Shown in pieces: positions 51,103-59,808 of a DNA stretch of 64,000 nucleotides. The translations under genes and the position numbers were made by a program. This DNA comes from Streptomyces durmitorensis (GTDB lineage Bacteria > Actinomycetota > Actinomycetes > Streptomycetales > Streptomycetaceae). The stretch spans positions 9,362,001 to 9,426,000 of the forward strand of contig NZ_CP097289.1 of the NCBI RefSeq assembly GCF_023498005.1. The letters are read 5' to 3'. The notes under the pieces are model-generated. The model ran no database searches. It had not been told where the DNA came from and saw only the letters and a list, made by a program, of their open reading frames with translations. Within the stretch, counting starts at the first letter, position 1, and the number at the start of each line of letters is the position of its first letter.

Positions 51103-52062
51103 ATGACCCTCCATCGGCTTCATCGGGTGGCGGCCCTGCTCAACCCGCCCCAGTCGCCCTTCGAACTCGCCTGCGCCGCCGAGGTCTTCGGCGGCGCCCC
51201 GCAGGACGTCCCGGCCCGCTACAGCTTTCGGATCTGCGCCGGGCGCCCCGGCCCCCTGCGGACCACCGTCGGCTTCGCGATGCTCGTCGACGGGGGGCTG
51301 GAGGCCTTGCAGGAGGCGGACACCGTGGTCGTCCCGGGCTGGCAGCCGCCCGGCGCGCCGGTGCCGCCGGCCGTCACCGAGGCGCTGCGGGCCGCCCACC
51401 GGCGAGGGGCGAGGATCGTCGCCATCTGTACGGGGGCGTTCGTCCTCGCTCAGGCCGGGCTGCTCGACGGCCGCCGCGCCACCACGCACTGGCGCAGCAC
51501 CGCCCAGCTCGCCGCCGCCTTCCCCGAGGTGCAGGTGGACCCGGACGTGCTCTTCGTGGACCACGGCGACGTGGCGACCAGCGCCGGAACCGGTGCGGGC
51601 ATCGACCTGTGCCTGCATCTGGTGCGTGCCGACCACGGCGCGGCATACGCAGCTCAGATCGCCCGGAACATGGTCCTGCCGCCCCACCGGGAGGGCAGCC
51701 AGCTCCAGTACGCCGCACAGCCCGCACCGGCCAGGGCGGACGAATCGTTGGCGCCCCTGCTGGAGTGGGCCACCGCCCGGCTCGACGCCCACCTGACCCT
51801 AGATCGCCTCGCCGAACGCGCCGGGCTCTCCAGCCGGACCCTCGCCCGACGGTTCACCGACCAGCTCGGCATCAGTCCGGGACAGTGGCTGCTCGGCAGG
51901 CGCCTCGACGCGGCACGGGTTCTGCTGGAGCAGACCGACCTGCCGGTCGAGACCATCGCCACCCGGGTCGGACTGGCCTCGGCGGTCAATCTGCGCCGCC
52001 GTTTCCGGTCGCATCTCGGCACCACGCCTGGTGCCTACCGGCGTACGTTCAGTGAAACGTGA
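51103..52062 (+). CDS. GlxA-family (DJ-1/PfpI + AraC) transcriptional regulator
   Basis: A 319-residue regulator. Residues 1-190 are a DJ-1/PfpI-like sensor (VAALLNPPQSPFELACAAEV, AICTGAFVLAQAGLLDGRRA, THWRST). Residues 215-319 are an AraC domain with two helix-turn-helix units (LDRLAERAGLSSRTLARRFT, IATRVGLASAVNLRRRFRSH, TTPGAYRRTF). Such proteins are usually activators. The dehydrogenase gene begins at its stop codon, so it probably regulates that gene and the divergent hydrolase. Confidence 0.92.
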   Translation: MTLHRLHRVAALLNPPQSPFELACAAEVFGGAPQDVPARYSFRICAGRPGPLRTTVGFAMLVDGGLEALQEADTVVVPGWQPPGAPVPPAVTEALRAAHRRGARIVAICTGAFVLAQAGLLDGRRATTHWRSTAQLAAAFPEVQVDPDVLFVDHGDVATSAGTGAGIDLCLHLVRADHGAAYAAQIARNMVLPPHREGSQLQYAAQPAPARADESLAPLLEWATARLDAHLTLDRLAERAGLSSRTLARRFTDQLGISPGQWLLGRRLDAARVLLEQTDLPVETIATRVGLASAVNLRRRFRSHLGTTPGAYRRTFSET

Positions 52063-52975
52063 GGGTGGTGGCGGACGAGTCGGGGGCCCGGAGGTACTGG
52101 AGATCGTGGATCTCCCCGACCCGCATCCGGGTCCCGACCCGCATCCGGGTCCCGGACAGGTCCGGATCGCTGTGCGCGCGGCCGGCATCAACCCGAGCGA
52201 CTGGAAGAAGCGCGAGGGCCTGATGGACAGTGAGCTCCCGCAGACCATGGGCCACGAGGCGTCGGGCGTCGTCGACGAGCTCGGTGAGGGTGTGGCGGAC
52301 GTAGCTGTTGGTGATCGCGTGTTCGGCTTCTCCGTCGAGGGGGCGGCCCAGGCCGAGTTGGCGGTGCTGTCCTACTATGCGCCGATCCCGCCGTCGCTCG
52401 ACTTCCGCGGCGCCGCCGTGCTGCCTGCCGCCATCGAGACGGCCACACGTGCGCTTGACCAGCGCGGCGTCGGAAGCGGCAACACTCTGCTCATCCACGG
52501 CGCCTCAGGAGCCGTCGGCAGCGCCGCTGTTCAGCTGGCCGTGGTGCGCGGTGCGCGCGTGATCGGCACCGGCAGTCCGGCAAACCACGATCACCTGCGC
52601 TCGCTGGGCGCCGAGCCCGTCGCCTACGGCGAGGGCCTCATCGGCCGCGTCCGCGCGCTCGCGCCCGATGGCGTCGACATGGCGCTCGATGTCGCCGGGA
52701 GCGGGGTGCTGCCCGAGCTCATCGAGCTCGCGGGCAGCCCGGAGCACGTCGTCACGATCGCCGACTTCGGCGGCGCGCAAGAGCATGAGGTGACGTTCAG
52801 CCGCGGGGATTCCGGGCGTGCGGTCCACGTGCTCGGCGAGATCGGGGAGTTGATCGAGTCCGGGCACTTCTCGCTCCCGGTCGCGCGGGGCTTCCCGCTC
52901 GCCGAGATCGCGGAGGCCCACCGCGTCGGCGAGGCCGGTCACGTGCGCGGGAAGCTGGTGCTGCTGGTCGGCTGA
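52052..52975 (+). CDS. Zinc-type/quinone-oxidoreductase MDR dehydrogenase, N-terminus probably frameshifted
   Basis: A 307-residue frame of the NADPH:quinone reductase family: VRAAGINPSDWKKREGLM, MGHEASGVVDELGEGV, LLIHGASGAVGSAAVQLAVV. The sequence before GGPEVLEIVDLPD is Gly/Arg-rich and unlike the family. In the next frame GTG 52059, overlapping the GlxA stop, reads V-R-V-V-A-D-E, the expected family start; one extra base near 52080 would join the two. An 18-bp tandem duplication adds DPHPGP at 52118-52153. Either a frameshift or an unusual start at GTG 52052 must be true. Confidence 0.75.
   Translation: MKREGGGGRVGGPEVLEIVDLPDPHPGPDPHPGPGQVRIAVRAAGINPSDWKKREGLMDSELPQTMGHEASGVVDELGEGVADVAVGDRVFGFSVEGAAQAELAVLSYYAPIPPSLDFRGAAVLPAAIETATRALDQRGVGSGNTLLIHGASGAVGSAAVQLAVVRGARVIGTGSPANHDHLRSLGAEPVAYGEGLIGRVRALAPDGVDMALDVAGSGVLPELIELAGSPEHVVTIADFGGAQEHEVTFSRGDSGRAVHVLGEIGELIESGHFSLPVARGFPLAEIAEAHRVGEAGHVRGKLVLLVG
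52118..52153. repeat. 18-bp in-frame tandem duplication
   Basis: Two identical copies (52118-52135 and 52136-52153) duplicate the peptide DPHPGP in the dehydrogenase. Confidence 0.85.
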
Positions 52976-53042
52976 TGCGGCTCGCTGCTCCTTGCCGCAG
53001 GTTGTCTCCGTCTACTCGCTCGCGGCCGAATTCCCCCTCTGC

Positions 53043-53064
53043 CAAGTGCAAGTGCAAGTGCAAG
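53043..53064. repeat. CAAGTG hexamer microsatellite
   Basis: CAAGTG occurs three times plus a partial copy in the gap before the PTS genes. It is a likely slippage-prone site. The rest of 52976-53188 shows nothing recognisable. Confidence 0.7.
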
Positions 53065-53188
53065 ACCTTCAATGTCCAGTGTGCTGTGGCTGGTGAGATC
53101 CGACGGGGCGGCGTCGGTCCGTACGACTCAGGTCTTTTGTCCCGTATCGCGGTTACCTTCGCGACCACGTCGACCCACCGTCGTGATC

Positions 53189-53194
53189 TAGGTT
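53189..53194 (+). promoter_or_regulatory. -10 element of a leaderless promoter (TAGGTT)
   Basis: TAGGTT ends 7 nt before ATG 53202 of the PTS operon, with no ribosome site. Confidence 0.4.
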
Positions 53195-53201
53195 TGTCGG
53201 T

Positions 53202-53984
53202 ATGGTGCAGCTCAGCGAATTCCTTCCCGTAGAGGCGATCCGGCTCGATGTCTCGGCTCCTGACTGGCAGGGGGCGATGCGGGCGGCCGGTGACCTGTTG
53301 GTCGCGAACGGCGTCAGTACCGATGCGTACACCCAGGAGATGCTTCGTACGGTAGAGGAGAACGGGCCGTACATCGTCGTCGCGCCGGGTTTCGCGTTCG
53401 CACATGCCCGCCCGTCACCTGCTGTACGGCGCACCGGCATGTCATGGGTGCGCCTTGCCGGGCCGGTGCCCTTCCACCACGAGAGCAACGACCCCGTCGG
53501 TCTGGTGGTCGCGCTCGCCGCCACCGACGCGACGGCGCACACCGAGGCGATGGGCGCCCTCGCGCGGCTGTTGGCCGACCCTGAGACGGTCCAGGCCCTC
53601 GACCGGGCGACTTCCCCCGAGTCGGTACGGCAGATCCTCATGAAGGCCGAGGGGCAGGAGCAGTCGGCCCCGAGCGGCGGAGGCCGGGGCGCCGCGGGGG
53701 CGCAGAAGATCCTCACCGTGTGCGGCAACGGCGTGGGGACCAGCCTGTTCCTGAAGTCCACTCTCGACAACGTTCTCGATCGGTGGAAGTGGTCGCGTCA
53801 TGTGACGACGGAGGCCACCGACACCATCTCCGCCAAGGGCAAGGCCTCCGAGGCGGTTGCCATCCTCACCTCGCGGGAGATAGCCAGGACGCTCGGCGAC
53901 CTGGGCGTCCCGGTGCGCGTCGTCGAGGACTTCACGAGTGCGAGAGAGGTCGACGCGATACTCCGCGATCTCTACGACATCTGA
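53202..53984 (+). CDS. PTS ascorbate-family fused EIIA-EIIB
   Basis: A 260-residue cytosolic phosphocarrier. Residues 1-150 are an EIIA of the mannitol/ascorbate class with the phosphorylated His in GFAFAHARPSP. After a Gly/Ala linker, residues 168-260 form EIIB with the phosphocysteine in LTVCGNGVGTSLF. Phosphate passes from HPr to His, then Cys, then the sugar bound to EIIC. The EIIC gene follows by 32 bp. In enteric bacteria UlaB and UlaC are separate proteins; here they are fused in the order A-B. Confidence 0.9.
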   Translation: MVQLSEFLPVEAIRLDVSAPDWQGAMRAAGDLLVANGVSTDAYTQEMLRTVEENGPYIVVAPGFAFAHARPSPAVRRTGMSWVRLAGPVPFHHESNDPVGLVVALAATDATAHTEAMGALARLLADPETVQALDRATSPESVRQILMKAEGQEQSAPSGGGRGAAGAQKILTVCGNGVGTSLFLKSTLDNVLDRWKWSRHVTTEATDTISAKGKASEAVAILTSREIARTLGDLGVPVRVVEDFTSAREVDAILRDLYDI

Positions 53985-54016
53985 CCGACGCCCGCTGACT
54001 GTCCCTGGAAGCACTC

Positions 54017-55579
54017 ATGAACGTACTCGTCGACATAGCCAAGTTCGTCGTCAACGAAATCCTCAGCGTCCCTGCCTACCTCATCGGCATCATCACGGCC
54101 GTGGGCCTCATCGCCCTCAAGAAGTCGGTCGGACAGATCGTCGGAGGCGCCATCAAGGCGACACTCGGCTTCCTGCTGATCGGAGCAGGTGCGTCGCTCG
54201 TGAGCGCGGCGCTCGCCCCCTTGGGCAAAATGATCACTGGTGCGACCGGGTCGCACGGCGTCATTCCCACCAACGAGGCCATCGTCGGCATCGCGCAGAC
54301 CGAGTACGGCTCGCGCGTCGCGTGGCTGATGATCCTCGGCTTCTTCGTGAGCCTGCTGCTGGCCCGCTTCACGCCGTTGTCGTACGTGTTCCTGACGGGG
54401 CACCACATGCTCTTCATGGCGACCATGCTGACCATGGTCCTCGCCACGGCGGGAGTCACCTCGTGGATCGTGGTGGTCGTCGGCGGCGTCCTGCTCGGCA
54501 TCCTGCTGGTTGCCATGCCTGCCTTCGCCCACCCCTGGACGAAACGCGTCACCGGCAACAACACCGTCGCCGTCGGCCACTTCGGCACTGCCGGCTACAT
54601 CGTCGCCGCGGTGACCGGCCAGGCCGTCGGCAAGAAGAGCCGCTCCACGGAGGAGATGAAACTCCCCGAGGGGCTGCGGTTCCTGCGTGACTCCATGGTG
54701 GCCACGGCCCTGTCCATGGGCCTGATCTATGTGGTGATGGCCCTCGTCTTCCTGGCCAAGGTGGGCAAGGAAGAGGCGTTCAAGGCCTTCGGCGGTACGG
54801 GGGCGACCGGGGTCGGCAACTATCTGATGTCCTCCCTCAGTCAGGGCCTGCAGTTCGGCATCGCGGTCGCGGTGATCCTGTTCGGCGTCCGGACGATCCT
54901 GGGCGAACTCGTCCCCGCTTTCCAGGGCATCGCCAAGAAGGTCGTCCCCGGAGCCATTCCGGCCCTGGACGCGCCAATCGTCTTCCCCTACGCGCAGAAC
55001 GCGGTCCTGGTCGGCTTCATCTGCTCGTTCGCAGGCGGCCTTGTCAGCCTCGGCCTGCTCGCCGGGGTGTTCAACCCGGCGTTCGGCACCGCCCTGGTCC
55101 TGCCCGGTCTGGTCCCGCACTTCTTCACCGGAGGCGCCGCGGGGGTCTTCGGCAACGCCACCGGCGGACGCCGCGGAGCCGCGCTCGGAGCCTTCCTCAA
55201 CGGCGTCCTCATCACGTTCCTGCCCGCGCTCCTGCTCGGCGTCCTGGGGTCCTTCGGCTCGGCCAACACCACGTTCGGCGACTCGGACTTCGGCTGGTTC
55301 GGCCTGCTGATGGGCAACGCGGCCAAGGCCGGATCGGTGGGCGGAATCATCCTCATCCTGCTGCTCGGCGCGTTCGTTCTGGTCGCGGCCATCACCTGGC
55401 AGAAGAAGGTGGTGGACACGGGGTGGGACCCGGGCGCTGCCCGCGACGTGTTCCTGCCGGCACAGGCCCGCACCGGCGGCGACGATGACGAGACGTCATC
55501 TCCCGCAGCCGGGCGCACCTATGCCAAGATCCCGGTCCCGTCCGGCGCGCCGACACCGCCGCCCCCTCCGACCGACTGA
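54017..55579 (+). CDS. PTS ascorbate-family EIIC permease (UlaA-like)
   Basis: A 520-residue membrane protein with about eleven helices. It matches the UlaA/SgaT type: KATLGFLLIGAGASLVSAAL, FTGGAAGVFGNATGGRRGA and GAIPALDAPIVFPYAQNAV. It carries the substrate across the membrane during phosphorylation by the fused EIIA-EIIB encoded upstream. The C-terminal 55 residues are a Pro/Ser-rich cytosolic tail. No ulaD, ulaE, ulaF or ulaG gene is adjacent, so L-ascorbate itself is not assured as substrate. Confidence 0.9.
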   Translation: MNVLVDIAKFVVNEILSVPAYLIGIITAVGLIALKKSVGQIVGGAIKATLGFLLIGAGASLVSAALAPLGKMITGATGSHGVIPTNEAIVGIAQTEYGSRVAWLMILGFFVSLLLARFTPLSYVFLTGHHMLFMATMLTMVLATAGVTSWIVVVVGGVLLGILLVAMPAFAHPWTKRVTGNNTVAVGHFGTAGYIVAAVTGQAVGKKSRSTEEMKLPEGLRFLRDSMVATALSMGLIYVVMALVFLAKVGKEEAFKAFGGTGATGVGNYLMSSLSQGLQFGIAVAVILFGVRTILGELVPAFQGIAKKVVPGAIPALDAPIVFPYAQNAVLVGFICSFAGGLVSLGLLAGVFNPAFGTALVLPGLVPHFFTGGAAGVFGNATGGRRGAALGAFLNGVLITFLPALLLGVLGSFGSANTTFGDSDFGWFGLLMGNAAKAGSVGGIILILLLGAFVLVAAITWQKKVVDTGWDPGAARDVFLPAQARTGGDDDETSSPAAGRTYAKIPVPSGAPTPPPPPTD

Positions 55580-55713
55580 GAACCCGCCATGTGCCCCCTG
55601 TTCAGGGCGGTACGGCTGTGACAGAACGAAGACGTGGCGGGGGACTGGCTGTAACTCGGTGCGCGATACAAATACTTCAGACCGCACGCACCGCGCTACC
55701 CCTGGGGAACACC

Positions 55714-56385
55714 GTGAAGAACACCCGCCTCACCGCCCTGGCCGCCATCGGCGTCGCCGCCACCCTCTCCCTCACCGCCTGCGGCGGCAGCGACTCCGGC
55801 AAGAACTCGTCCTCCAAGGGCTCGTCCTCTTCGTCATCCGACGGCGGCTCGACGTCCTCGGAGGACGGCTCGAAGTCCTCGGACGGCGGCTCGGAGGCCG
55901 GCAACGCGCAGTCCGACTCCGGCCAGGACACCAAGACCGACACCGGCGCCGCGAACGGCGCGGCGAAGACCGGCAGCAAGGTCACCTTCTGCAAGACCGA
56001 GGACCTGGCCATCAACGCCCAGGACGCCGCGCCTGACGAGACCGCCGGCCGGATCAACATCACCATGATCAACCGCGGCTCGGCCACCTGCTCCGCAACC
56101 GGCTTCGCAGGCGTCGACATCAAGGACGCCGACAACACCTCCAACCCCATCGAACGCGGCCAGGCCCAGCCCCGCATCACCACCCTCAAGCCCGGCGACG
56201 CCGCCGTCTTCAACCTCGCCTACGACATCGACAACACCGGCAACAGCCTCACTCACCCCACCCACATCCAGGTCACACCCCCCAACGAGACCCACACCGT
56301 CGACCTCGAATGGCCCGCAAGCGCAGGCGACATCAAGGGCGCCTACACCGACGTCCAGGTCTACCCCACCCACACCACCAAGTAG
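55714..56385 (+). CDS. DUF4232 lipoprotein
   Basis: A 223-residue secreted lipoprotein. The signal ends in LSLTAC. A long Ser/Gly/Asp-rich linker (residues 27-85) precedes a DUF4232 beta-sandwich (VTFCKTEDLAINAQDAAPDE, INITMINRGSATCSATGFAG, ending DVQVYPTHTTK). DUF4232 proteins are common surface proteins of Streptomyces with no known activity. The GTG at 55714 has GGGGAA upstream. It is convergent with the GntR gene, 10 bp away. Confidence 0.88.
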   Translation: MKNTRLTALAAIGVAATLSLTACGGSDSGKNSSSKGSSSSSSDGGSTSSEDGSKSSDGGSEAGNAQSDSGQDTKTDTGAANGAAKTGSKVTFCKTEDLAINAQDAAPDETAGRINITMINRGSATCSATGFAGVDIKDADNTSNPIERGQAQPRITTLKPGDAAVFNLAYDIDNTGNSLTHPTHIQVTPPNETHTVDLEWPASAGDIKGAYTDVQVYPTHTTK

Positions 56386-56395
56386 ACCCAAGCAG

Positions 56396-57085
56396 TCACA
56401 GCCCGCGCCGGTGCCCCAGATCAGTGACCGCCATCAGTCGGCCGTGCTGGTCGTGCACCAGGGTGCGCTGCCACGCCCAGTCGCTGTCCTGGTCCGTTAC
56501 CTCGGCACGAGTCTCCCGTGCCGAGGACCGGACGGCTGTCGGACGGGCGGGACGCACCTGGGCGTCGAGCAGCCAGGCGTGGACGTCGCGCAGCGTGGTC
56601 GGCTCTGGTGGACGGCCGGGCCGCGCGCGGTCCCTCAGCTGCGGCACGGAGGTCAACAGCGCCGACGAGAAGTACGACGTCGAGGTGCGGACCAGGACGG
56701 ACGTGCCGCGGTAGGCGCGATGACGCAGTACCAAGGTCTGAAGGCCCTCGCCGAGCGCGAGCACCTTGGCGACGTCCGGCGGGACCCGCTCATAGGTGAG
56801 CCGGGCCGTCGTGGCCACATCGGGCTTCTGACCGGCGCCGCTCTCGGGGGCGGCGCGCAGTGAGTAGGCGAACGTGCCGCGTTTGCCGGTGTAGATGCGC
56901 CGCTGCTCCCGCAGCCTGCGCAGGGCACGCCGCACGGTGTCGCGATGGGCGCCGTACATCTCGCTGAGTTCCCGCTCGGAGGGGAGCCTGATGTCGGCGG
57001 GGCCCTGCGCCTCGGTGATCAGGTTCGTGATTCGGTCGGCTATTTCGAGGTACCGCGGCGTGGTGCGGGACTTCCGTTCGTCCAT
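56396..57085 (-). CDS. GntR-family regulator (HutC/UTRA-like)
   Basis: A 229-residue protein with the GntR winged helix (RYLEIADRITNLITEAQGPA, LPSERELSEMYGAHRDTVRR). A C-terminal domain of the UTRA kind follows (LALGEGLQTLVLRHRAYRGT, VLVRTSTSYFSSALL). UTRA regulators sense sugars or amino acids. It faces the PTS and DUF4232 genes from the other side and is the nearest regulator to the PTS operon, but no shared operator was found. Confidence 0.85.
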   Translation of the reverse strand: MDERKSRTTPRYLEIADRITNLITEAQGPADIRLPSERELSEMYGAHRDTVRRALRRLREQRRIYTGKRGTFAYSLRAAPESGAGQKPDVATTARLTYERVPPDVAKVLALGEGLQTLVLRHRAYRGTSVLVRTSTSYFSSALLTSVPQLRDRARPGRPPEPTTLRDVHAWLLDAQVRPARPTAVRSSARETRAEVTDQDSDWAWQRTLVHDQHGRLMAVTDLGHRRGL

Positions 57086-57324
57086 ATTTCGAGCTTCGTT
57101 GTTTTCCCGGGTCCGAAAGCATGCCGAAAGTCATGGGGATACCCGCCGAAAGTCAGGAATTTCGATCTGAGGGCGTTTGCGTCAGCGCTGCACGTGCGTC
57201 CGCTTCATGCGGACCACGCCTCAGTGACCTGCGTCATTCGTGCCCGTCGCTCTGATGTTCAGGGCAGATCCGGGGCCGATCCGTGCGTTCGCGCGACGGG
57301 CGGAGAGCCGCGCCACGCGCGCCC

Positions 57325-57565
57325 CTCCCGGAAAGCGCTGGAGCTCGCCTTGGCCGACGCCTCGGTGTCCGGACTGGTCGCCTGGTACTCACTGATCCAC
57401 ATTCCCGACGACGAGATCAGCTCGGTTCTTGCGCACTTCCGCCGAGTGCTTCGGCCGGGCGGGCCGCTGCTGCTCAGCTTCCACGTCGGCGACGAGTCTC
57501 AGTTGAAGACCGCGGGGTACGGCGGGCACCCGATGAAGGTCCCGGCAGCTCTCGCCGCGCGCTGA
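57325..57565 (+). pseudogene. Remnant of a class I SAM-dependent methyltransferase
   Basis: About 80 codons match the middle of a methyltransferase: VSGLVAWYSLIHIPDDEISS, HFRRVLRPGGPLLLSFHVGD, KTAGYGGHPMKV. The N-terminal cofactor motif and the C-terminal third are missing, and the frame stops at TGA 57565. The frame extends upstream without resemblance. The rest of 57086-57660 holds only promoter sequence. Confidence 0.7.
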
Positions 57566-57647
57566 CCCTGGGGATTTCCGGCCTGACCACGCCTCATCGC
57601 CGGGTTGTTCAGCCCCACCCCCCTTCCCGTTCACTTGCCCCACCAGG

Positions 57648-57653
57648 TATCTT
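57648..57653 (+). promoter_or_regulatory. -10 element of a leaderless promoter (TATCTT)
   Basis: TATCTT ends 7 nt before ATG 57661 of the PadR gene, with no ribosome site. Confidence 0.4.
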
Positions 57654-57660
57654 GCATCGC

Positions 57661-58035
57661 ATGGAACCAGGTGATTCGACCAAGCAGGCCCGGGCAGCCG
57701 CCCAGCTGCGCAAGGGCGTCCTGGAGTACTGCGTACTCGCCCTGATGCGGGACCGCCCCCGCTACGGCGTGGAACTCCTCCACGCCCTCGAGGACTCCGG
57801 CGCCCTGGCCACCAGCCAGGGCACGGTCTACCCGCTGCTCTCCCGGCTGCGCCGCGACGACCTGGTCACCACCACCTGGCAGGAGTCCGCCTCCGGCCCA
57901 CCCCGTCGCTACTACGCGCTCACCGGCAGCGGCCGGGCCGCACTCGACGAGTTCACCCGCGTCTGGCCCGGCTTCCGCAACGCCGTCGACGCCTTCCTGA
58001 CCACCCCGCAACCCCCCACCGGAGACCCCGCATGA
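57661..58035 (+). CDS. PadR-family transcriptional regulator
   Basis: A 124-residue winged-helix protein (LRKGVLEYCVLALMRDRPRY, GTVYPLLSRLRRDDLVTTTW, GPPRRYYALTGSGRAALDEF). PadR proteins repress membrane-stress or efflux genes. Its TGA overlaps the ATG of the HAAS-domain membrane protein (ATGA), a pairing found widely in actinobacteria, so both form one coupled unit. Confidence 0.93.
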   Translation: MEPGDSTKQARAAAQLRKGVLEYCVLALMRDRPRYGVELLHALEDSGALATSQGTVYPLLSRLRRDDLVTTTWQESASGPPRRYYALTGSGRAALDEFTRVWPGFRNAVDAFLTTPQPPTGDPA

Positions 58036-58631
58036 AGACCTCTGCCGACCCCGTTCGCGACTATCTCTCCGCCGTCGAGCGCGAGGCCTCCGCACTCCCC
58101 GCCGACCGTCGCCAGGAACTCCTCGCCGACCTCGCCGAACACATAGAGGTGACGCGCGCCGAACGCCCCGATGCCCCGATCGGCGAGGTCCTGGCGGCGC
58201 TGGGGGACCCTCGTACGATCGCGGCGACGGCGCTGACCGAGGCGGGGAACGGGTTCACTGCCGGGGCTCCGGCCCGGGGTGATGCCGGTGCACCCGCCCG
58301 GCAAGGCAAGGTGCACCCCCTGGTCCCGCTCCTGATGCTCACCCTCTCGATGGCCTTCCTGATGGTCTTCCCCGACAACCCCGGGCCGCTGATCGGTGTC
58401 CTGTTCCGCATCATCGGCGCGGTGCTCCTCTGTACCTCGGTGCACTGGACCGCCGTACAGAAGACCAGCGGCGTGCTGCTTGCCGCCGTTCTGCCGAGTG
58501 CCATCATCGCGACCTGGAACCTGTCCAGCGGCGGCCCGGATGCCGGTACCCCGGCCCTCCTGGCCAATCTGACGATGCTCGCCCTGATGGTCGGCACGGC
58601 AGTATGGCTCTGGCGGGTCCGCCGCGCCTGA
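58032..58631 (+). CDS. HAAS-domain membrane protein paired with PadR
   Basis: A 199-residue protein. The N-terminal 65 residues are a HAAS (DUF1700-like) helical domain: VRDYLSAVEREASALPADRR, LAEHIEVT. Four membrane helices follow (PLVPLLMLTLSMAFLMVF, VLFRIIGAVLLCTSVHW and two more). It is translated by ATGA overlap with the PadR gene. Such PadR/HAAS pairs are thought to sense envelope state; the mechanism is unknown. Confidence 0.85.
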   Translation: MKTSADPVRDYLSAVEREASALPADRRQELLADLAEHIEVTRAERPDAPIGEVLAALGDPRTIAATALTEAGNGFTAGAPARGDAGAPARQGKVHPLVPLLMLTLSMAFLMVFPDNPGPLIGVLFRIIGAVLLCTSVHWTAVQKTSGVLLAAVLPSAIIATWNLSSGGPDAGTPALLANLTMLALMVGTAVWLWRVRRA

Positions 58632-58660
58632 GCAGGGTTTCGCTGAGCAGCGCGCGCCCC

Positions 58661-58666
58661 TACGGT
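58661..58666 (+). promoter_or_regulatory. -10 element of a leaderless promoter (TACGGT)
   Basis: TACGGT ends 6 nt before ATG 58673 of the VOC gene, with no ribosome site. Confidence 0.4.
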
Positions 58667-58672
58667 GACCTG

Positions 58673-59101
58673 ATGATGTCGATCAAGAAGTTCCAAGTCA
58701 CCTTCGACTGCGCCGAACCGGAGCGCCTCGCTCGTTTCTGGTGCGAGGTGTTGGGGTACGTCGTGCCGCCGCCACCGGAGGGGTTCGCTACTTGGGACGA
58801 CTTCAAGAGCTCGCAGCCACTTGACCAGCAGGACGCGTGGTTTGCGTGCGTCGACCCGTCAGGCGTGGGCCCGCGACTGTACTTTCAGCGCGTCCCCGAG
58901 GGGAAGGCCGCCAAGAACCGGCTGCATCTTGACGTGCGCGTCGGCACCGGCCTCGTGGGTGAAGAGCGCCTGGCCGCACTTGAGGCCGAGTGCGCACGCC
59001 TGGTCCCGCTCGGGGCGGTACACGTGCAAACGCTGTATGACGGCGACGATTCGTGCATCCCGATGCAGGACATCGAGGGGAACGAGTTCTGTATCGACTG
59101 A
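58673..59101 (+). CDS. VOC-family (glyoxalase/bleomycin-resistance-like) protein
   Basis: A 142-residue protein with the VOC fold: QVTFDCAEPERLARFWCEVL, GPRLYFQRVPEGKAAKNRLH and MQDIEGNEFCID. The Glu in EGNEF and the His in NRLHLD are positions that bind metal in active members. The activity could be lyase, dioxygenase or antibiotic binding. ATG 58673 follows the -10; ATG 58676 is equally possible. Confidence 0.88.
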   Translation: MMSIKKFQVTFDCAEPERLARFWCEVLGYVVPPPPEGFATWDDFKSSQPLDQQDAWFACVDPSGVGPRLYFQRVPEGKAAKNRLHLDVRVGTGLVGEERLAALEAECARLVPLGAVHVQTLYDGDDSCIPMQDIEGNEFCID

Positions 59102-59177
59102 CGCCCAGCTGAGATCCCATCCGAGCCCGATGCCGATCGACGCGCTCCAGGTCTTGATCGACGTTTCGAGCACCGCA

Positions 59178-59183
59178 TAGCGT
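59178..59183 (+). promoter_or_regulatory. -10 element of a leaderless promoter (TAGCGT)
   Basis: TAGCGT ends 7 nt before GTG 59191 of the NUDIX gene, with no ribosome site. The same hexamer serves the RNase J gene. Confidence 0.4.
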
Positions 59184-59190
59184 CAGTGCG

Positions 59191-59673
59191 GTGGAAACCA
59201 CGCAACGGTCCGCCTCTCGGGTCATCTGTCTGGACGCTGCCCATCGCGTGCTTCTTATGCACTGGCGTGATCCGTTCGACGGGGCATTCCTCTGGGAGCC
59301 ACCCGGTGGCGGGATCGAGCCGGGCGAGACGCCGCTGGTGGCAGCGCGGCGCGAACTGGTCGAGGAAACCGGACTCGACCCGGGCGCGGTGCTCGATCGG
59401 TATGTGGCCGTCGACCGTGATGTGCAGTGGAACGGTCGGCGTTACATCGGGACGGAGCACTTCTTCGTCGCGCGGTTCACCGACGAGCAACCATCGCTCG
59501 TGCGGACCGGCCTGCTCCCCGACGAGCAGGCCAGCCTCGACACGCACGTCTGGATCGCGTGGTCTGACCTGGGCTCGCTGTCAGACCCGGTCGAGCCGCC
59601 ACAGTTGCTGGCGGTGCTCGGCGCCCTGCTGCCAGACGGCCCGTGGCGCGATCGTGATCGTGATCGTGCATGA
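59191..59673 (+). CDS. NUDIX hydrolase
   Basis: A 160-residue nucleotide-diphosphate hydrolase. The Nudix box GGGIEPGETPLVAARRELVE followed by ETGL is complete, with the metal-binding Glu residues. RVLLMHWRDPFDGAFLWEPP precedes it. The tail is an Asp/Arg dipeptide run (WRDRDRDRA). Substrates could be NDP-sugars, oxidised nucleotides or coenzymes. Confidence 0.9.
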   Translation: METTQRSASRVICLDAAHRVLLMHWRDPFDGAFLWEPPGGGIEPGETPLVAARRELVEETGLDPGAVLDRYVAVDRDVQWNGRRYIGTEHFFVARFTDEQPSLVRTGLLPDEQASLDTHVWIAWSDLGSLSDPVEPPQLLAVLGALLPDGPWRDRDRDRA

Positions 59674-59808
59674 CGGGCGGGCACAGCGCCTGTCGTACGA
59701 GGGCGAGTTGGACGGCGGCCTTCTGGCGATGCCGGGAGCCCCGACCTCCGTACTGCCCCTGGTGATGTGGACCACTCACCGGGTGCTTCGCGCCGGGTAT
59801 GCGCGATC

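Noticed and set aside
53972..55120. 382-codon frame antisense to the PTS EIIC gene
   Set aside because: Low-complexity charged shadow of a membrane protein gene.
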